Part shown: one piece after another, positions 42,765 through 52,078 of the stretch | Layout: each line of letters begins with the position of its first letter | Position numbering within the stretch: the stretch's first letter is position 1 | Assembly (NCBI GenBank): GCA_016794025.1 | Contig: JAEUKX010000014.1 | Location: 90,713 to 154,712 of the forward strand | DNA from: Rhodospirillales bacterium | GTDB taxonomy: Bacteria; Pseudomonadota; Alphaproteobacteria; CACIAM-22H2 | Reading direction: 5' to 3' | DNA: 64,000 nt | The notes under the pieces: model-generated | The model's input: the letters and a program-made list of their open reading frames with translations, nothing else | What the model was told of the DNA's origin: nothing | Databases searched by the model: none | Position numbers and translations under genes: made by a program

Positions 42765-43997
42765 ATGACGCACGACCGCTACGGCCTGGGCCTCTCGACC
42801 GGCGATCAGGCGGCGGCGGCCTACGTGGCCGGCGTGGATGCGCTTTTCGCCGCCGATGTCGGCGCTGCCGAGGCGTTCGGGCGCGCCATCGGCCTCGACC
42901 CCGATTTCGCGCTGGCGCATGCCGCACTGGCGCGTACGCATCAGGTGTTCGGCAACCGCGCCGGCGCCAAGGCCGCGATCACGCGCGCGCGCGAACTGGC
43001 CCCGAAGCTCAAGGGGCGCGAGGCCAGCCACGTCAACTGCATGGGTCTCGTCATCGACGGCCAGGGGACGCTGGCGCTCGACGCCATCCGCGCGCACCTG
43101 CGCGAATGGCCGCGCGATGCCGTGGCGCTGTCGCCCTGCACGGGCGTGTTCGGTCTCTACGGCTTCAGCGGGCTTGCGCACCGCGCCGCGAGCCTGCGCG
43201 CCCTGCTCGACGGGCTTGCCCCGCAATACGGCGACGACTGGTGGTTCCTTGCCATGCAGGCCTTCGCGCATGTCGAGACCGGCTCGGTCGAAAGCGGGCG
43301 CGAGAAGGTGACGAAGGCGCTGGCGACGAACCCGCGCGACGCACATGCCATGCACATCCTCGCGCATGTCCATTACGAGGCGGGCGAGGTGGCCGAGGGC
43401 CGTCGGCGGCTGGCCGATTTCATCGTCGCCTACCCGCGCGAAGGCCTGATGCACTGCCACATCAACTGGCACCGCGCGCTCTGGGCGCTCGTCGCGGGCG
43501 ACACGGACGAGGCCTGGAAGCTCTACGCCGCCAACGTGGCTCCCGGCTCGATCTGGGGCCCGTCGCTCAACGTGCTGACCGACGCCGCGGCGTTCCTGTT
43601 CCGGGCGGAGCTGATGGGATCGAAGCCGCCCGAAGGGGCATGGGCGAAGGTCCTCGACTATGCGCGCAAGGAGTTCCCGCGCCCCGGCCTAGCCTTCGTC
43701 GACGTGCACGTGGCGCTTGCCGCCGCGATGGCTGGCGACGGCACGGAACTGGAAGCGCGGGCCAAGGGCACGCGCGGGCCGGCCCAGCCGGTCGTCGAGC
43801 GCGCGGCGACGGGCTTTCTTGCCTTCGCGCGCGCGGACTGGTCGGGCGCCATCGACGCGTTCGGCGCGATGCTGCCCGAGCACGAGCGGCTGGGCGGCAG
43901 CCGCGCGCAGCGCGACCTGTTCGAGGAGGCGCTTCTTGCCGCCTATCGCCATGCCGGCCGCGCGCCGGACCCGGCCGCACTGACAAGGCGGCATTGA
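42765..43997 (+). CDS. TTC38-like tetratricopeptide repeat protein
   Basis: 410 residues. TPR-like helical pairs throughout, for example AFGRAIGLDPDFALAHAALARTHQVFGN, AHAMHILAHVHYEAGEVAEGRRRL and MHCHINWHRALWALVAGDTDEAWKLY. The latter blocks are characteristic of the family that includes human TTC38, of unknown function. No signal peptide or membrane segment, so cytosolic. A GGAG motif is about 15 bases upstream. Divergent from the YeeE pair. Confidence 0.85.
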   Translation: MTHDRYGLGLSTGDQAAAAYVAGVDALFAADVGAAEAFGRAIGLDPDFALAHAALARTHQVFGNRAGAKAAITRARELAPKLKGREASHVNCMGLVIDGQGTLALDAIRAHLREWPRDAVALSPCTGVFGLYGFSGLAHRAASLRALLDGLAPQYGDDWWFLAMQAFAHVETGSVESGREKVTKALATNPRDAHAMHILAHVHYEAGEVAEGRRRLADFIVAYPREGLMHCHINWHRALWALVAGDTDEAWKLYAANVAPGSIWGPSLNVLTDAAAFLFRAELMGSKPPEGAWAKVLDYARKEFPRPGLAFVDVHVALAAAMAGDGTELEARAKGTRGPAQPVVERAATGFLAFARADWSGAIDAFGAMLPEHERLGGSRAQRDLFEEALLAAYRHAGRAPDPAALTRRH

Positions 43998-44076
43998 CCA
44001 CTAAAGCATGCACTATTGCTGTGGAACCCTTCTTTGCTGCAGAATTTCATTCATTCAATTGTAAATTGAGGTTGGC

Positions 44077-45324
44077 ATGAAGATGTTTTGGTCTTGGCAG
44101 TTGGATACACCCGCAGTCATCGGAAAGCGCTTCATACGTGACGCGCTGGACAGCGCCATCAAGGATTTAAGAAACGAATTGACCGTCGAGGAATGTGAAC
44201 GGCCAGACGAGTTACATGTTGACCAAGACAAGCAGGGCATTCCTGGATCGCCTGACATTTTCCCAACCATCCTCGCAAAAATCGAGGTTTCAACGATAGT
44301 TATTGCGGACGTCACCTCAGTTGGAAAATCGATTCGAGAGAAAAAGCAGATCAACCCAAATGTTGCGATCGAGCTTGGCTATGCGCTCAAATGTTTGAGT
44401 GACAGAAAATTGATCATGATTTTCAATCGGCACTATGGAAATTTTGAAGATCTCCCATTTGATCTGAGGCACAAAGGGGGCGGGGTTTCCTTTAACCTTT
44501 CGCCTGACGCCTCAAAAGAAGAAATTAAAACCGAAGCAGGTCAGTTGAAGGGCGCACTGAAGGTCGCAATCCGCGACATCATTAAAGAAGAGAGCGCGCT
44601 TAAAAAGGTAACTACATCCAACGTAGCAAGCGAATTTGCACGATTACCGGCCGAATTTGGAATTAGTCTGCCGTTTGGCCGCGCAACAGACTTCTGCCAA
44701 GATATCGATACGAACAAACCCGTTCGACCAGCGACTGGTTCCGTTACGTTCGTTCGAATTGCTCCATTGCGCCCGCAAACCAAGCAATCTCACGTTGAGA
44801 CACTCTACGCGGTACGCAATAACGGTCTGCATCCAGTTGGCCATCACAATTTTTCAAATGGCTCATTTGGCCGTTCGGCAATAGGAGCATTCAGCTATTG
44901 GTTTAATACTGATGATCGTCGCGACGCACAATGCTTCCTATTGCTGACGCCTGATGGCGAAATTTGGAGCGCGCGATTGGGAATTGAGAATCGAATTTCT
45001 GATTTCCCAGTATCGATTCCCGGCGAGGCGATACAAAATTTCCTCCCCGAATCTCTAAATCAATACGCTTCATACTTGTTTAAAAGGATTCCAGACTCAT
45101 CTGGATTTTGGGTGCAAGCCGGATTTGACGGCATAAAAGGTGTCCAATTGGCCTATGGTTCACAGGGCCTGCCTGTTCTTTCAAGCCCGTCAATTCAGAG
45201 CCAAATTGATATTGACGGTATTTACACTGGCCGTTCCACAAAGGATGCATACGATTTTTTGGAACCGCTCTTCCAAAAGCTTTGGGACGCTTGCGGAATT
45301 GTACACAAAGGTCGACGCGCCTAA
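44077..45324 (+). CDS. AT-rich, probably acquired gene: TIR/deoxyribosyltransferase-like N-terminal domain, unknown C-terminal domain
   Basis: 415 residues. The N-terminal about 170 residues look like a flavodoxin-fold TIR or nucleoside-2-deoxyribosyltransferase-type domain: FWSWQLDTPAVIGKRFI at the start, TIVIADVT on a central strand, and NPNVAIELGYALK with E99 in the position of the catalytic glutamate. The C-terminal half is unassigned. Base composition is plainly lower in G+C (about 45% by eye) than every neighbour and codons are AT-rich (AAA, AAT, TTA), indicating recent transfer. Stand-alone, preceded by a good GAGG. No integrase or direct-repeat ends were found. A nucleotide-consuming defence effector is possible, not shown. 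Confidence 0.7.
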   Translation: MKMFWSWQLDTPAVIGKRFIRDALDSAIKDLRNELTVEECERPDELHVDQDKQGIPGSPDIFPTILAKIEVSTIVIADVTSVGKSIREKKQINPNVAIELGYALKCLSDRKLIMIFNRHYGNFEDLPFDLRHKGGGVSFNLSPDASKEEIKTEAGQLKGALKVAIRDIIKEESALKKVTTSNVASEFARLPAEFGISLPFGRATDFCQDIDTNKPVRPATGSVTFVRIAPLRPQTKQSHVETLYAVRNNGLHPVGHHNFSNGSFGRSAIGAFSYWFNTDDRRDAQCFLLLTPDGEIWSARLGIENRISDFPVSIPGEAIQNFLPESLNQYASYLFKRIPDSSGFWVQAGFDGIKGVQLAYGSQGLPVLSSPSIQSQIDIDGIYTGRSTKDAYDFLEPLFQKLWDACGIVHKGRRA

Positions 45325-45340
45325 CGCGACCAATTGAGAC

Positions 45341-46294
45341 TTACCCCTGCAGCGCCTTCCACATTTCCTTGTCGCGCGCGGCGGTCCAGATGCGCGGATG
45401 GGCGAGGCCCTTGGCCTCGTCGTAGGCGCGGGAAACGCAGAAGGGCATGCAGTGGTCAAAAATGACCCACTTGCCGTATTTGGGCGCCATCGCGCGGTAG
45501 GTCTCGGCATAGACCATGCGCAGGTCCTTCTTCGCCTTAACGCCCTTCCTGGCGTGGGCCAGAAGCTCCTTCACGAACGCGCGCGTGCCCTCGATCGCGC
45601 GGCGAGACGCCGCCGCCGTCAGCATCGCCTCGCCGCGGCCGGGCACCAGCTTCTGCGGCTTGAGCGCCAGAAGGGCATCGAGCGTGGCGGGCCATTCGGC
45701 AAGCTGCGCGTCGCCGCAATAGGGCGTGGCGCCCTCTTCCACCAGATCTCCGGAGAACAGCACCTTCTCCTTCGGCAGCCACACCACGCTGTCCCCGCGC
45801 GTGTGCCCGCCGCCGCCGGGCTGGAGGATCTGCACTTCCTTCTTGCCGAGGAACAGCGTCATCGACCTGTCGAACACGATCGTGGGCCAGGTCAGGCCCG
45901 GCACCGTCTCGGCTGCGCGGAAGAGCCGCGGGAATCGGCCCACCTCCGATTTCCAGTCCTGCCGGCCGCGCTCCCTGATCATCTCGAAAGTCGGGCGCGA
46001 GGCGATGACGTGCTCGGCCCCGTAGCCCGATGCGCCCAGCACGCGCACCGCGTGATAGTGCGTGAGCACGACGTACTTCACGGGCTTGTCGGTCACCTTG
46101 CGGATATGGCGCATGAGTTCCTTCGCCATCACCGGGGTGGCCCGCGCGTCGATCACCATGCAGCAATCGTCGCCCACGACGACGCCGGAGTTCGGGTCGC
46201 CCTCCGCCGTCAGGCAGTAGGCGCCGTCGGCGAGCCGCACGAAGGTCTCCTTCTTCTCCTCGAGATCGGCGGTCGATGCGAAGGCCTTGGCCAT
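45341..46294 (-). CDS. Metallo-beta-lactamase-fold protein with modified metal motif
   Basis: 317 residues. The MBL fold is recognisable (VIDARATPVMAKELMRHI, VVLTHYHAVRVLGA, GGGGHTRGDSVVWLP, VLFSGDLVEEG). The canonical HxHxDH reads H79-Y-H81-A-V83-R84, so the Asp and His of the second metal site are replaced, and the later PGHG-like position is PGRG. It may bind one metal or none. It lies 13 bases after livF and may be transcribed with the liv operon. Preceded by GGAGAA. Confidence 0.82.
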   Translation of the reverse strand: MAKAFASTADLEEKKETFVRLADGAYCLTAEGDPNSGVVVGDDCCMVIDARATPVMAKELMRHIRKVTDKPVKYVVLTHYHAVRVLGASGYGAEHVIASRPTFEMIRERGRQDWKSEVGRFPRLFRAAETVPGLTWPTIVFDRSMTLFLGKKEVQILQPGGGGHTRGDSVVWLPKEKVLFSGDLVEEGATPYCGDAQLAEWPATLDALLALKPQKLVPGRGEAMLTAAASRRAIEGTRAFVKELLAHARKGVKAKKDLRMVYAETYRAMAPKYGKWVIFDHCMPFCVSRAYDEAKGLAHPRIWTAARDKEMWKALQG

Positions 46295-46307
46295 GGCGGC
46301 GTTCTCC

Positions 46308-47033
46308 TCAGATTCCCAGATAGGCGGCCTTCACGCGCTCGTCGGCGAGCAACGCGGGGCCGCTGTCCTGCATGGTGATGCGGCCCGTCTCGATGACGTA
46401 GCCGCGATCGGCGATGGCAAGCGCCGCCGCCGCGTTCTGCTCGACGAGGAAGATCGTGACACCCTGCGACTTGAGGCGCTTCACGGTCTCGAAGATCTCC
46501 TGCACCAGCAGCGGCGCAAGGCCCATCGAGGGTTCGTCGAGCAGCAGCAGGCGCGGGCGCGCCATCAGCGCGCGCGCGATCGCCAGCATCTGCTGCTGCC
46601 CGCCGGAGAGCGTGCCCGCGGCCTGCAGGCGCCGCTCGGCGAGGATCGGGAACATCGTGTAGGCGCGCTCGATCCCTTCGGCGATCTCGGCCTTGGTGCG
46701 CGTATGGCCGCCGAGAACGAGATTGTCCGCCACGCTCATCGGCCCGAAGACCTGACGGCCTTCCGGCACCTGCGCGATGCCCAGCCGCACGCGGCGCGCC
46801 GCCGGCAGGCGCGAGATGTCCTCGCCCGCAAACCGGATGCGGCCCGATGCCGCCGGCTGCACGCCCGAGATCGTGCGCAGAAGCGTCGTCTTGCCGGCCC
46901 CGTTGCCGCCGACCAGCGCCAGAAGCTCGCCTTCGGCCACGGCAAGATCGACGCCCTTCAAGGCCTCGATCCGGCCATAGCGCGTGACGAGGCCGTGAAC
47001 CTCGAGCAGCATGTCGGGCGGGCCCGCCTTCAT
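46308..47033 (-). CDS. livF: Branched-chain amino acid ABC transporter ATPase LivF
   Basis: 241 residues from ATG at 47033 (ATGA overlap with livG). Walker A GGNGAGKTT, signature TLSGGQQQMLAIARAL, Walker B LLLLDEPSMGL and the LivF-type VKRLKSQGVTIFLVEQN. One of two ATPases of the HAAT-type importer. Last clear transporter gene of livK-H-M-G-F. Confidence 0.95.
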   Translation of the reverse strand: MKAGPPDMLLEVHGLVTRYGRIEALKGVDLAVAEGELLALVGGNGAGKTTLLRTISGVQPAASGRIRFAGEDISRLPAARRVRLGIAQVPEGRQVFGPMSVADNLVLGGHTRTKAEIAEGIERAYTMFPILAERRLQAAGTLSGGQQQMLAIARALMARPRLLLLDEPSMGLAPLLVQEIFETVKRLKSQGVTIFLVEQNAAAALAIADRGYVIETGRITMQDSGPALLADERVKAAYLGI

Positions 47034-47812
47034 ACCCCGCGCCCTCCCGTCGCCGCCGCTTCGCCCAGATAGGCCTTGATGACGTCGGGATTCGCGCGCA
47101 CCTCGGCTGCAGTACCCTCCGCAAGCTTGCGGCCATAGTCGAGCACGAGGATATGGTCCGACACATTCATGACGAGCTTCATGTCGTGCTCGACCAGCAC
47201 GACCGTGATGCCCGAGGCCGCAATCCGGCGGATCAGGCGGTCGATCTCGTGCGTCTCGGCCGGGTTGAGCCCGGCCGCAGGTTCGTCGAGCAGCAGGAGC
47301 TTCGGCTCGGCCGCAAGTGCGCGCGCGATCTCCAGCCGCTTGAGCGCGCCGTAGGGCATCGCGTCCGCATCGGCCTTGCGCCATTCGGCGAGACCGACAT
47401 GATCGAGCAGCTCCTCGGCACGCCGGCGCGCCGCGGCGGTCTCGCGGCCGATCCCCGGCAGCCCGAGCAGCGAGGCGACGAGCCCCGTCGAGACATGCAG
47501 GTGGCGACCGGCCATCACGTTCTCGACCGCACTCATGTTGAAGAAGATCTGGAGGTTCTGGAACGTGCGCTGCACGCCCAGTGCGGCCCGCGCGGCCGTC
47601 GGCAGGCCGGTCACGTCGGTATCGCCCAGGAAAATGCGGCCCGAGCTGGGCGCATAGACGCCGGTGACGAGGTTGAAGAGCGTCGTCTTCCCCGCCCCGT
47701 TCGGCCCGATGAGCGAATGGACCGTGCCGGCCTCGACGGCGAAGGAGACATCGGCCACGGCCTTCACGCCGCCGAAGCTCCGCGACAGGTTCTCCACGCG
47801 CAGCAGGCTCAT
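47030..47812 (-). CDS. livG: Branched-chain amino acid ABC transporter ATPase LivG
   Basis: 260 residues from ATG at 47812 (ATGA overlap with livM). Walker A GPNGAGKTT, FQNLQIFFNMSAVENVMAGRH, a modified signature MPYGALKRLEIARAL and Walker B LLLLDEPAAGLNPAE, all typical of LivG. ATP hydrolysis drives uptake through LivH/LivM. Confidence 0.95.
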   Translation of the reverse strand: MSLLRVENLSRSFGGVKAVADVSFAVEAGTVHSLIGPNGAGKTTLFNLVTGVYAPSSGRIFLGDTDVTGLPTAARAALGVQRTFQNLQIFFNMSAVENVMAGRHLHVSTGLVASLLGLPGIGRETAAARRRAEELLDHVGLAEWRKADADAMPYGALKRLEIARALAAEPKLLLLDEPAAGLNPAETHEIDRLIRRIAASGITVVLVEHDMKLVMNVSDHILVLDYGRKLAEGTAAEVRANPDVIKAYLGEAAATGGRGV

Positions 47813-48759
47813 CGGCCGAGCCTCCGCCGCACAAGGTCGGTCAGGCTGGGCACGAGCCCCTTGGGCAGGAAGATCATCGTCGCCATCAGCACGGCGCCGA
47901 AGACGAGGTGCTTGTAATCCTGGAAGTCGGCGACGAGCTGGGGGAGCATCGTCAGCAGGGCAGCCCCGACGACCGCGCCGAAGTTCGACGCCATGCCGCC
48001 CAGCACCACCATCGTCACGAACTCGATCGAGCGCAGGAAGCCCGCCTCGGCAGGCGTGACGAACCGCTCGACATGCGCGAACAGCGAGCCCGCGAGCGAG
48101 GCGAACACCGCCGAGACGACGAATGCCATCGCCTTGTAGCGGGCCGTATCGATGCCGAGCGTCGAGGCGGCGACTTCCGAGCCGTTGAGCGCGCGCAGCG
48201 CGCGGCCCACGCCCGAGCCGATCAGGTTCTGCGCCAGCGCCACTGCGGCCACGAGGATGGCGCCGGCGGCCCAGTACCAGTCCTCGATGCGCGTGAGCCG
48301 CCACTCGCCCAGCGCCAGTGCGGGTACGCGCGTGCCGTCGGGCCCGCCGGTCAGCCAGATCTCGCGGTTGATGACAATGAAGATAATGATCCCGAGCCCG
48401 AGCGTCGCCATCGCGAGGTAGTGCCCCTTGAGGCGCAGGATCGGCCGCGCGACCGCAAAGGCCAGCAGCCCCGTGCCTGCCGCGCCCAGCCCCATCGCCA
48501 CGAACGCGTTCAGCTCGAAGCGCCGCGTGAGGATGGCCGAGGCATAGGCGCCCAGCGCGAAGAACCCGGCATGGCCGAGGCTGATCTGCCCCGCATAGCC
48601 CACCAGCAGGTTGAGGCCCACGCACACGATGGCGTTGAGCCAGACCTTCGTCGCCACGTCGAAATAGAATCGGTTGGGAAGTGCGAGCGGCAGCAGCGCC
48701 ACGAACAGCGCCAGCAGCAGCACGCCCGAATGCCGCTTCGCGAAATCGGCCATCGTCAC
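47809..48759 (-). CDS. livM: Branched-chain amino acid ABC transporter permease LivM
   Basis: 316 residues from GTG at 48759, overlapping the livH stop (GTGA); ATG at 48753 is an alternative two codons in. Eight to nine hydrophobic helices; the family motifs LVGYAGQISLGHAGFFALGAYA and ALNGSEVAASTLGID (EAA-type loop contacting the ATPase) are present. Part of the livKHMGF operon. Confidence 0.94.
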   Translation of the reverse strand: MTMADFAKRHSGVLLLALFVALLPLALPNRFYFDVATKVWLNAIVCVGLNLLVGYAGQISLGHAGFFALGAYASAILTRRFELNAFVAMGLGAAGTGLLAFAVARPILRLKGHYLAMATLGLGIIIFIVINREIWLTGGPDGTRVPALALGEWRLTRIEDWYWAAGAILVAAVALAQNLIGSGVGRALRALNGSEVAASTLGIDTARYKAMAFVVSAVFASLAGSLFAHVERFVTPAEAGFLRSIEFVTMVVLGGMASNFGAVVGAALLTMLPQLVADFQDYKHLVFGAVLMATMIFLPKGLVPSLTDLVRRRLGR

Positions 48760-49631
48760 ACGCGCTCCGTGCCCGCGCGGCCGAACAGGCCCTGCGGGCG
48801 CACGAACAGCACGCAAAGGATGATCGCGAAGGCGACCGCATCCTGGTAGCCGGAAGAGACGTACCCGCCCGTCATCGCCTCGGCCATGCCAAGTGCGAGC
48901 CCGCCCGCGACGGCGCCATAGGGGCTGCCGAGCCCGCCGAGGATCGCCGCACAGAAGCCCTTGAGCCCCAGCATGATGCCGATGTCGTAGCGCGTGAGCG
49001 TGATGGGGGCCGTCAGGATGCCCGCAAGCGCGCCAAGGGCCGCGGCCAACGCGAAGCTTGCCAGCAGTACGTGGCGCACCTCGATGCCGACAAGCTGGGC
49101 GGCAAGCCGGTTGTGCGAGGTGGCGAGCATCGCCTTGCCCGTGCGCGTCGCGCCGAAGAACCACCGCAGGCCAAGGACGATGACCACGAGGGCCCCGACG
49201 ACCCACAGGCTCTGCGGCTGCAACGTGGCGCCCGCGATGCGGATGGGCTCGTCGCCCGAGAAGGCGGGCAGCGAATGGTCGCGCTTGCCGACCAGGACCT
49301 CGACCCCGCCGCGGATGAAGATCGACGCGCCGATGGTGATGATGATGATCGCCACGACCGAGGCGCCGCGCGCGGGTTCGATGGCGAACTTCTCCAGCGC
49401 CACGCCCACGAGTGCCGCCAGCGCCACGGAAAGCGGGATCGCCGCGGCAAGCGGCAGCCCCAGCTTCGTGGTGATCGCGACGGCGGCCATGCCGCCGATC
49501 ATCACGAACTCGCCTTGCGCGAAGTTGATGACGTGGCTGGCGTTATAGACGATCGCGAAGCCGATCCCGACGATCGCGTAGATCGAACCGCGCGTCAGGC
49601 CGGAGAACAGGAACTGCAGGAACTCGTCCAA
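48756..49631 (-). CDS. livH: Branched-chain amino acid ABC transporter permease LivH
   Basis: 291 residues starting with TTG at 49631. Signature GSIYAIVGIGFAIVYNASHVINFAQGEFVM and loop LVGIEVRHVLLASFALAAALGALAGIL. About eight membrane helices. A strong hairpin separates it from livK, likely reducing read-through so that the binding protein is made in excess. Confidence 0.94.
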   Translation of the reverse strand: MDEFLQFLFSGLTRGSIYAIVGIGFAIVYNASHVINFAQGEFVMIGGMAAVAITTKLGLPLAAAIPLSVALAALVGVALEKFAIEPARGASVVAIIIITIGASIFIRGGVEVLVGKRDHSLPAFSGDEPIRIAGATLQPQSLWVVGALVVIVLGLRWFFGATRTGKAMLATSHNRLAAQLVGIEVRHVLLASFALAAALGALAGILTAPITLTRYDIGIMLGLKGFCAAILGGLGSPYGAVAGGLALGMAEAMTGGYVSSGYQDAVAFAIILCVLFVRPQGLFGRAGTERV

Positions 49632-49652
49632 CCGCGGACCCCCGGAAATGCA

Positions 49653-49683
49653 CCGCCCGCCCCGGCAGGACCGGGGCGGGCGG
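49653..49683 (-). terminator. GC hairpin between livK and livH (attenuator or mRNA stabiliser)
   Basis: Perfect 13-bp arms CCGCCCGCCCCGG (49653-49665) and its complement (49671-49683) enclose a 5-base loop. On the minus strand it follows the livK stop by about 20 bases. There is no T-run after it, so it is more likely a partial terminator or a 3' barrier that protects livK mRNA. Confidence 0.6.
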
Positions 49684-49701
49684 ATCGTAGCGCGTCCGGC
49701 C

Positions 49702-50871
49702 CTAGTAGAGGAGCTTCCAGGTGCCGTTGCGGACTTCGACCATCTTGAACGAGCGGATGTCGAGGCCCATGTGGTCGCCCGGCGACATGTTGAAGATGCC
49801 GTCGGCGCCCACGAAGTTCTTCGTGAGCTCGATCTGGTCGCGGACCTTGGCCTTGTCCATCGATCCCGCGCGCTTGATCGCCTCGACCGCCATCATGAAG
49901 GCGTCGTAGGCATGGCCGCCGAAGCCCGACACGGCCTCGTTGTTGTAGGCCGCCTTGTAGGCGGCCGTGTAGGCCATCGTCACCTTCTTCTGCGGATCGC
50001 TTTCGGCAAGCTGCGGGCCCACGAGCAGGGCCGCGACGGGCATGCGCATGCCCTCCGCCGCACCCTGGCTCTGGTCGATGAACTGCTGCGAGGCAACGCC
50101 GTGGTTGAAGTAGAAGCGCACGTTCTGCATGCCGAGCTGCTTGTAGTTGCGCGCGGTCACCACGGTGGGCGAACCGAAGCCGCAGCCGATTATCGCCTGC
50201 ACCCCCGGCGTGTTGCGGATGCGCGTGAGCTGCGGGGTCATGTCGGTGTCGGTCGCCGCGTAGGTCTCGTCGGCGACGATCTGGATGTTGTAGCTGGCGG
50301 CGAACTTCTTCGCCTCCGCCCGGCACGACTGGTCGAAGCCGCCCGAGCCGCCGAGGATGGCGGCCTTCGTCATGTTGTCGCGCCGCATGTCGCCGTACAT
50401 CTTCTCGACGGCCATGCGGTCGGAGTGCGGGGTCTTGAAGACCCAGCGCTTGACCGGCTCGACGATGGGGCTGGCGCCCGCAAGGCTGATGAGCGGAATT
50501 TTCGCCTCTTCGACAAGCTCGATCATCGCCATCGTCTCGCCGGTCGTCGACGCGCCGATGATGAAGTCCACCTTGTCGTCCTCGATCAGGCGGCGGGTGA
50601 AGGTCACGGCCTGGCGGGGATCGCCGCCGGTGTCGTAGAGCTTGAGCTCGAGCTGCCGGCCGACGACGCCGCCGGCCTTGTTCGTCTGCTCGACATAGAG
50701 CTTCAGCGTCTTGGCGGCGGGATCGCCCAGGAACGAGGCCGGGCCGGTGACCGCAAGGATCGCGCCCACCTTGATGGGTGCCTGCTGCGCCTGCGCGCCG
50801 GCCCAGCTCAGCGCCAGGATCGCGGTTGCGGCCGTCGCGCCGAGCGCGCTGCGTCGCGTGAAGGATGCCAT
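49702..50871 (-). CDS. livK: Branched-chain amino acid-type ABC transporter substrate-binding protein
   Basis: 389 residues. An export signal at the N-terminus (FTRRSALGATAATAILALSWAGAQAQ) has a twin-arginine-like pair. The mature part is a type I periplasmic binding protein (IKVGAILAVTGPASFLGDPAAKT, DDKVDFIIGASTTGETMAM, GFGGHAYDAFMMAVEA). Ligand may be a branched-chain amino acid or another small amide/acid. GGGAGG lies about 10 bases upstream. Lead gene of livKHMGF, divergent from the protease gene with a shared 118-bp region. Confidence 0.92.
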   Translation of the reverse strand: MASFTRRSALGATAATAILALSWAGAQAQQAPIKVGAILAVTGPASFLGDPAAKTLKLYVEQTNKAGGVVGRQLELKLYDTGGDPRQAVTFTRRLIEDDKVDFIIGASTTGETMAMIELVEEAKIPLISLAGASPIVEPVKRWVFKTPHSDRMAVEKMYGDMRRDNMTKAAILGGSGGFDQSCRAEAKKFAASYNIQIVADETYAATDTDMTPQLTRIRNTPGVQAIIGCGFGSPTVVTARNYKQLGMQNVRFYFNHGVASQQFIDQSQGAAEGMRMPVAALLVGPQLAESDPQKKVTMAYTAAYKAAYNNEAVSGFGGHAYDAFMMAVEAIKRAGSMDKAKVRDQIELTKNFVGADGIFNMSPGDHMGLDIRSFKMVEVRNGTWKLLY

Positions 50872-50989
50872 TTTCGTTTGCCTCCCGATGGATGTGACGT
50901 CCGGGCCGTCTTGAGGGCCTTGGCGCCATCAGTGCATATCCCGCCGGGGCCTGTCAAAGTTCCCCGCGCTCGCTTATCATTTCCGGACG

Positions 50990-52078
50990 ATGCGACTTCA
51001 CATCCTCGCCGCAGGCCTTGCAGCGGGCCTTCTCGTGAGCCTCCCCGCGCCCGCCGGCGCGCAGGCGCTGGAAGGTCTCGAGCGCGAGATCGTCGGCCTG
51101 TTCGAGCGCGCGTCGCCCTCGGTCGTCTCGATCTCGCTGCGCCGCGAGGGCCCGCAGGCTCTGACGAGCGAGCGCCCGCGGCCGGGCGATGCGGCGGGCT
51201 CGGGCATCGTCTGGGACACCAGCGGCCATATCGTGACGAACGCCCACGTGCTCGAGACCATGGCCGAGGGCCGTGTCCTCGCCGTGTCGTTCGACGGCAT
51301 GAAGCGCCTGCCCGCACGCGTCATCGGCATGGCACCGGAGGCCGATCTGGCCGTCATCCGCCTCGAGGTCGCCGACCGGCCGCTCGTGCCCATCGCGCGC
51401 GGAACCTCGGCCGGGCTCAGGGTCGGTCAGCTCGTCTTCGCGATCGGCAATCCCTTCGGGCTCGACCGGTCGCTCTCGCAGGGAATCATCTCGGCGCTCG
51501 ACCGCAAGCTGCCCACAGTGGCCGGCCGCGAGGTGGCGGGCGTCATCCAGACCGATGCGGCCATCAATCCCGGCAATTCCGGCGGCCCGCTGCTTGACGC
51601 GCGCGGCCGCCTGATCGGCGTCAACACCGCGATCCTGTCGCGCAGCGGCACGTCGGCCGGCATCGGCTTTTCCGTGCCGGTCGACACCGTCGCGCGCATC
51701 GTGCCGGCGCTCATCCGCGACGGGCGCGTGCCGCGGCCGGGCATCGGCGTTGTCATTGCGGGCGAGGACGAGGCCGAGAAGCTCGGCGCCGACGGGGTCG
51801 TGGTGCTGCAGGTGGCACCCAACACGCCCGCGGCGCGCGCCGGCCTCAAGCCGCTCGACCCGGAATCGCGCCGGCTGGGCGACGTGATCGCGGCCATCGA
51901 CGGCATGCGCGTGCGCAACGTGCCCGATCTCGCCGTCGCGTTCGGGCGCACGGGCGTCGGCAACCGCGCGACGCTTGAAGTGCACCGCGACGGCCAGCGG
52001 ATGATGGTGCCCGTCGAGGTGATCGACCTGAACCCGCCGGGACCGATCCTGCCCGCGCGCGCGCGCAGCCAGCCCTAG
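50990..52078 (+). CDS. HtrA/DegP-like periplasmic serine protease, one PDZ domain
   Basis: 362 residues. Signal peptide ([25 protein letters not shown]), then trypsin-like domain with catalytic His in TNAHVLE, Asp in EADLAVI and Ser in NPGNSGGP, followed by one PDZ domain (about 245-350). The single-PDZ, DegS-like layout suggests a quality-control or regulated-proteolysis role in the periplasm. Stop shares CTAG with queF on the other strand. Confidence 0.92.
   Translation: MRLHILAAGLAAGLLVSLPAPAGAQALEGLEREIVGLFERASPSVVSISLRREGPQALTSERPRPGDAAGSGIVWDTSGHIVTNAHVLETMAEGRVLAVSFDGMKRLPARVIGMAPEADLAVIRLEVADRPLVPIARGTSAGLRVGQLVFAIGNPFGLDRSLSQGIISALDRKLPTVAGREVAGVIQTDAAINPGNSGGPLLDARGRLIGVNTAILSRSGTSAGIGFSVPVDTVARIVPALIRDGRVPRPGIGVVIAGEDEAEKLGADGVVVLQVAPNTPAARAGLKPLDPESRRLGDVIAAIDGMRVRNVPDLAVAFGRTGVGNRATLEVHRDGQRMMVPVEVIDLNPPGPILPARARSQP

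Noticed and set aside
44000..45340. AT-rich gene as part of a prophage or genomic island.
   Set aside because: Only one gene differs in composition; no integrase, tRNA, att-like repeats or phage genes are present, so a larger element is not supported.
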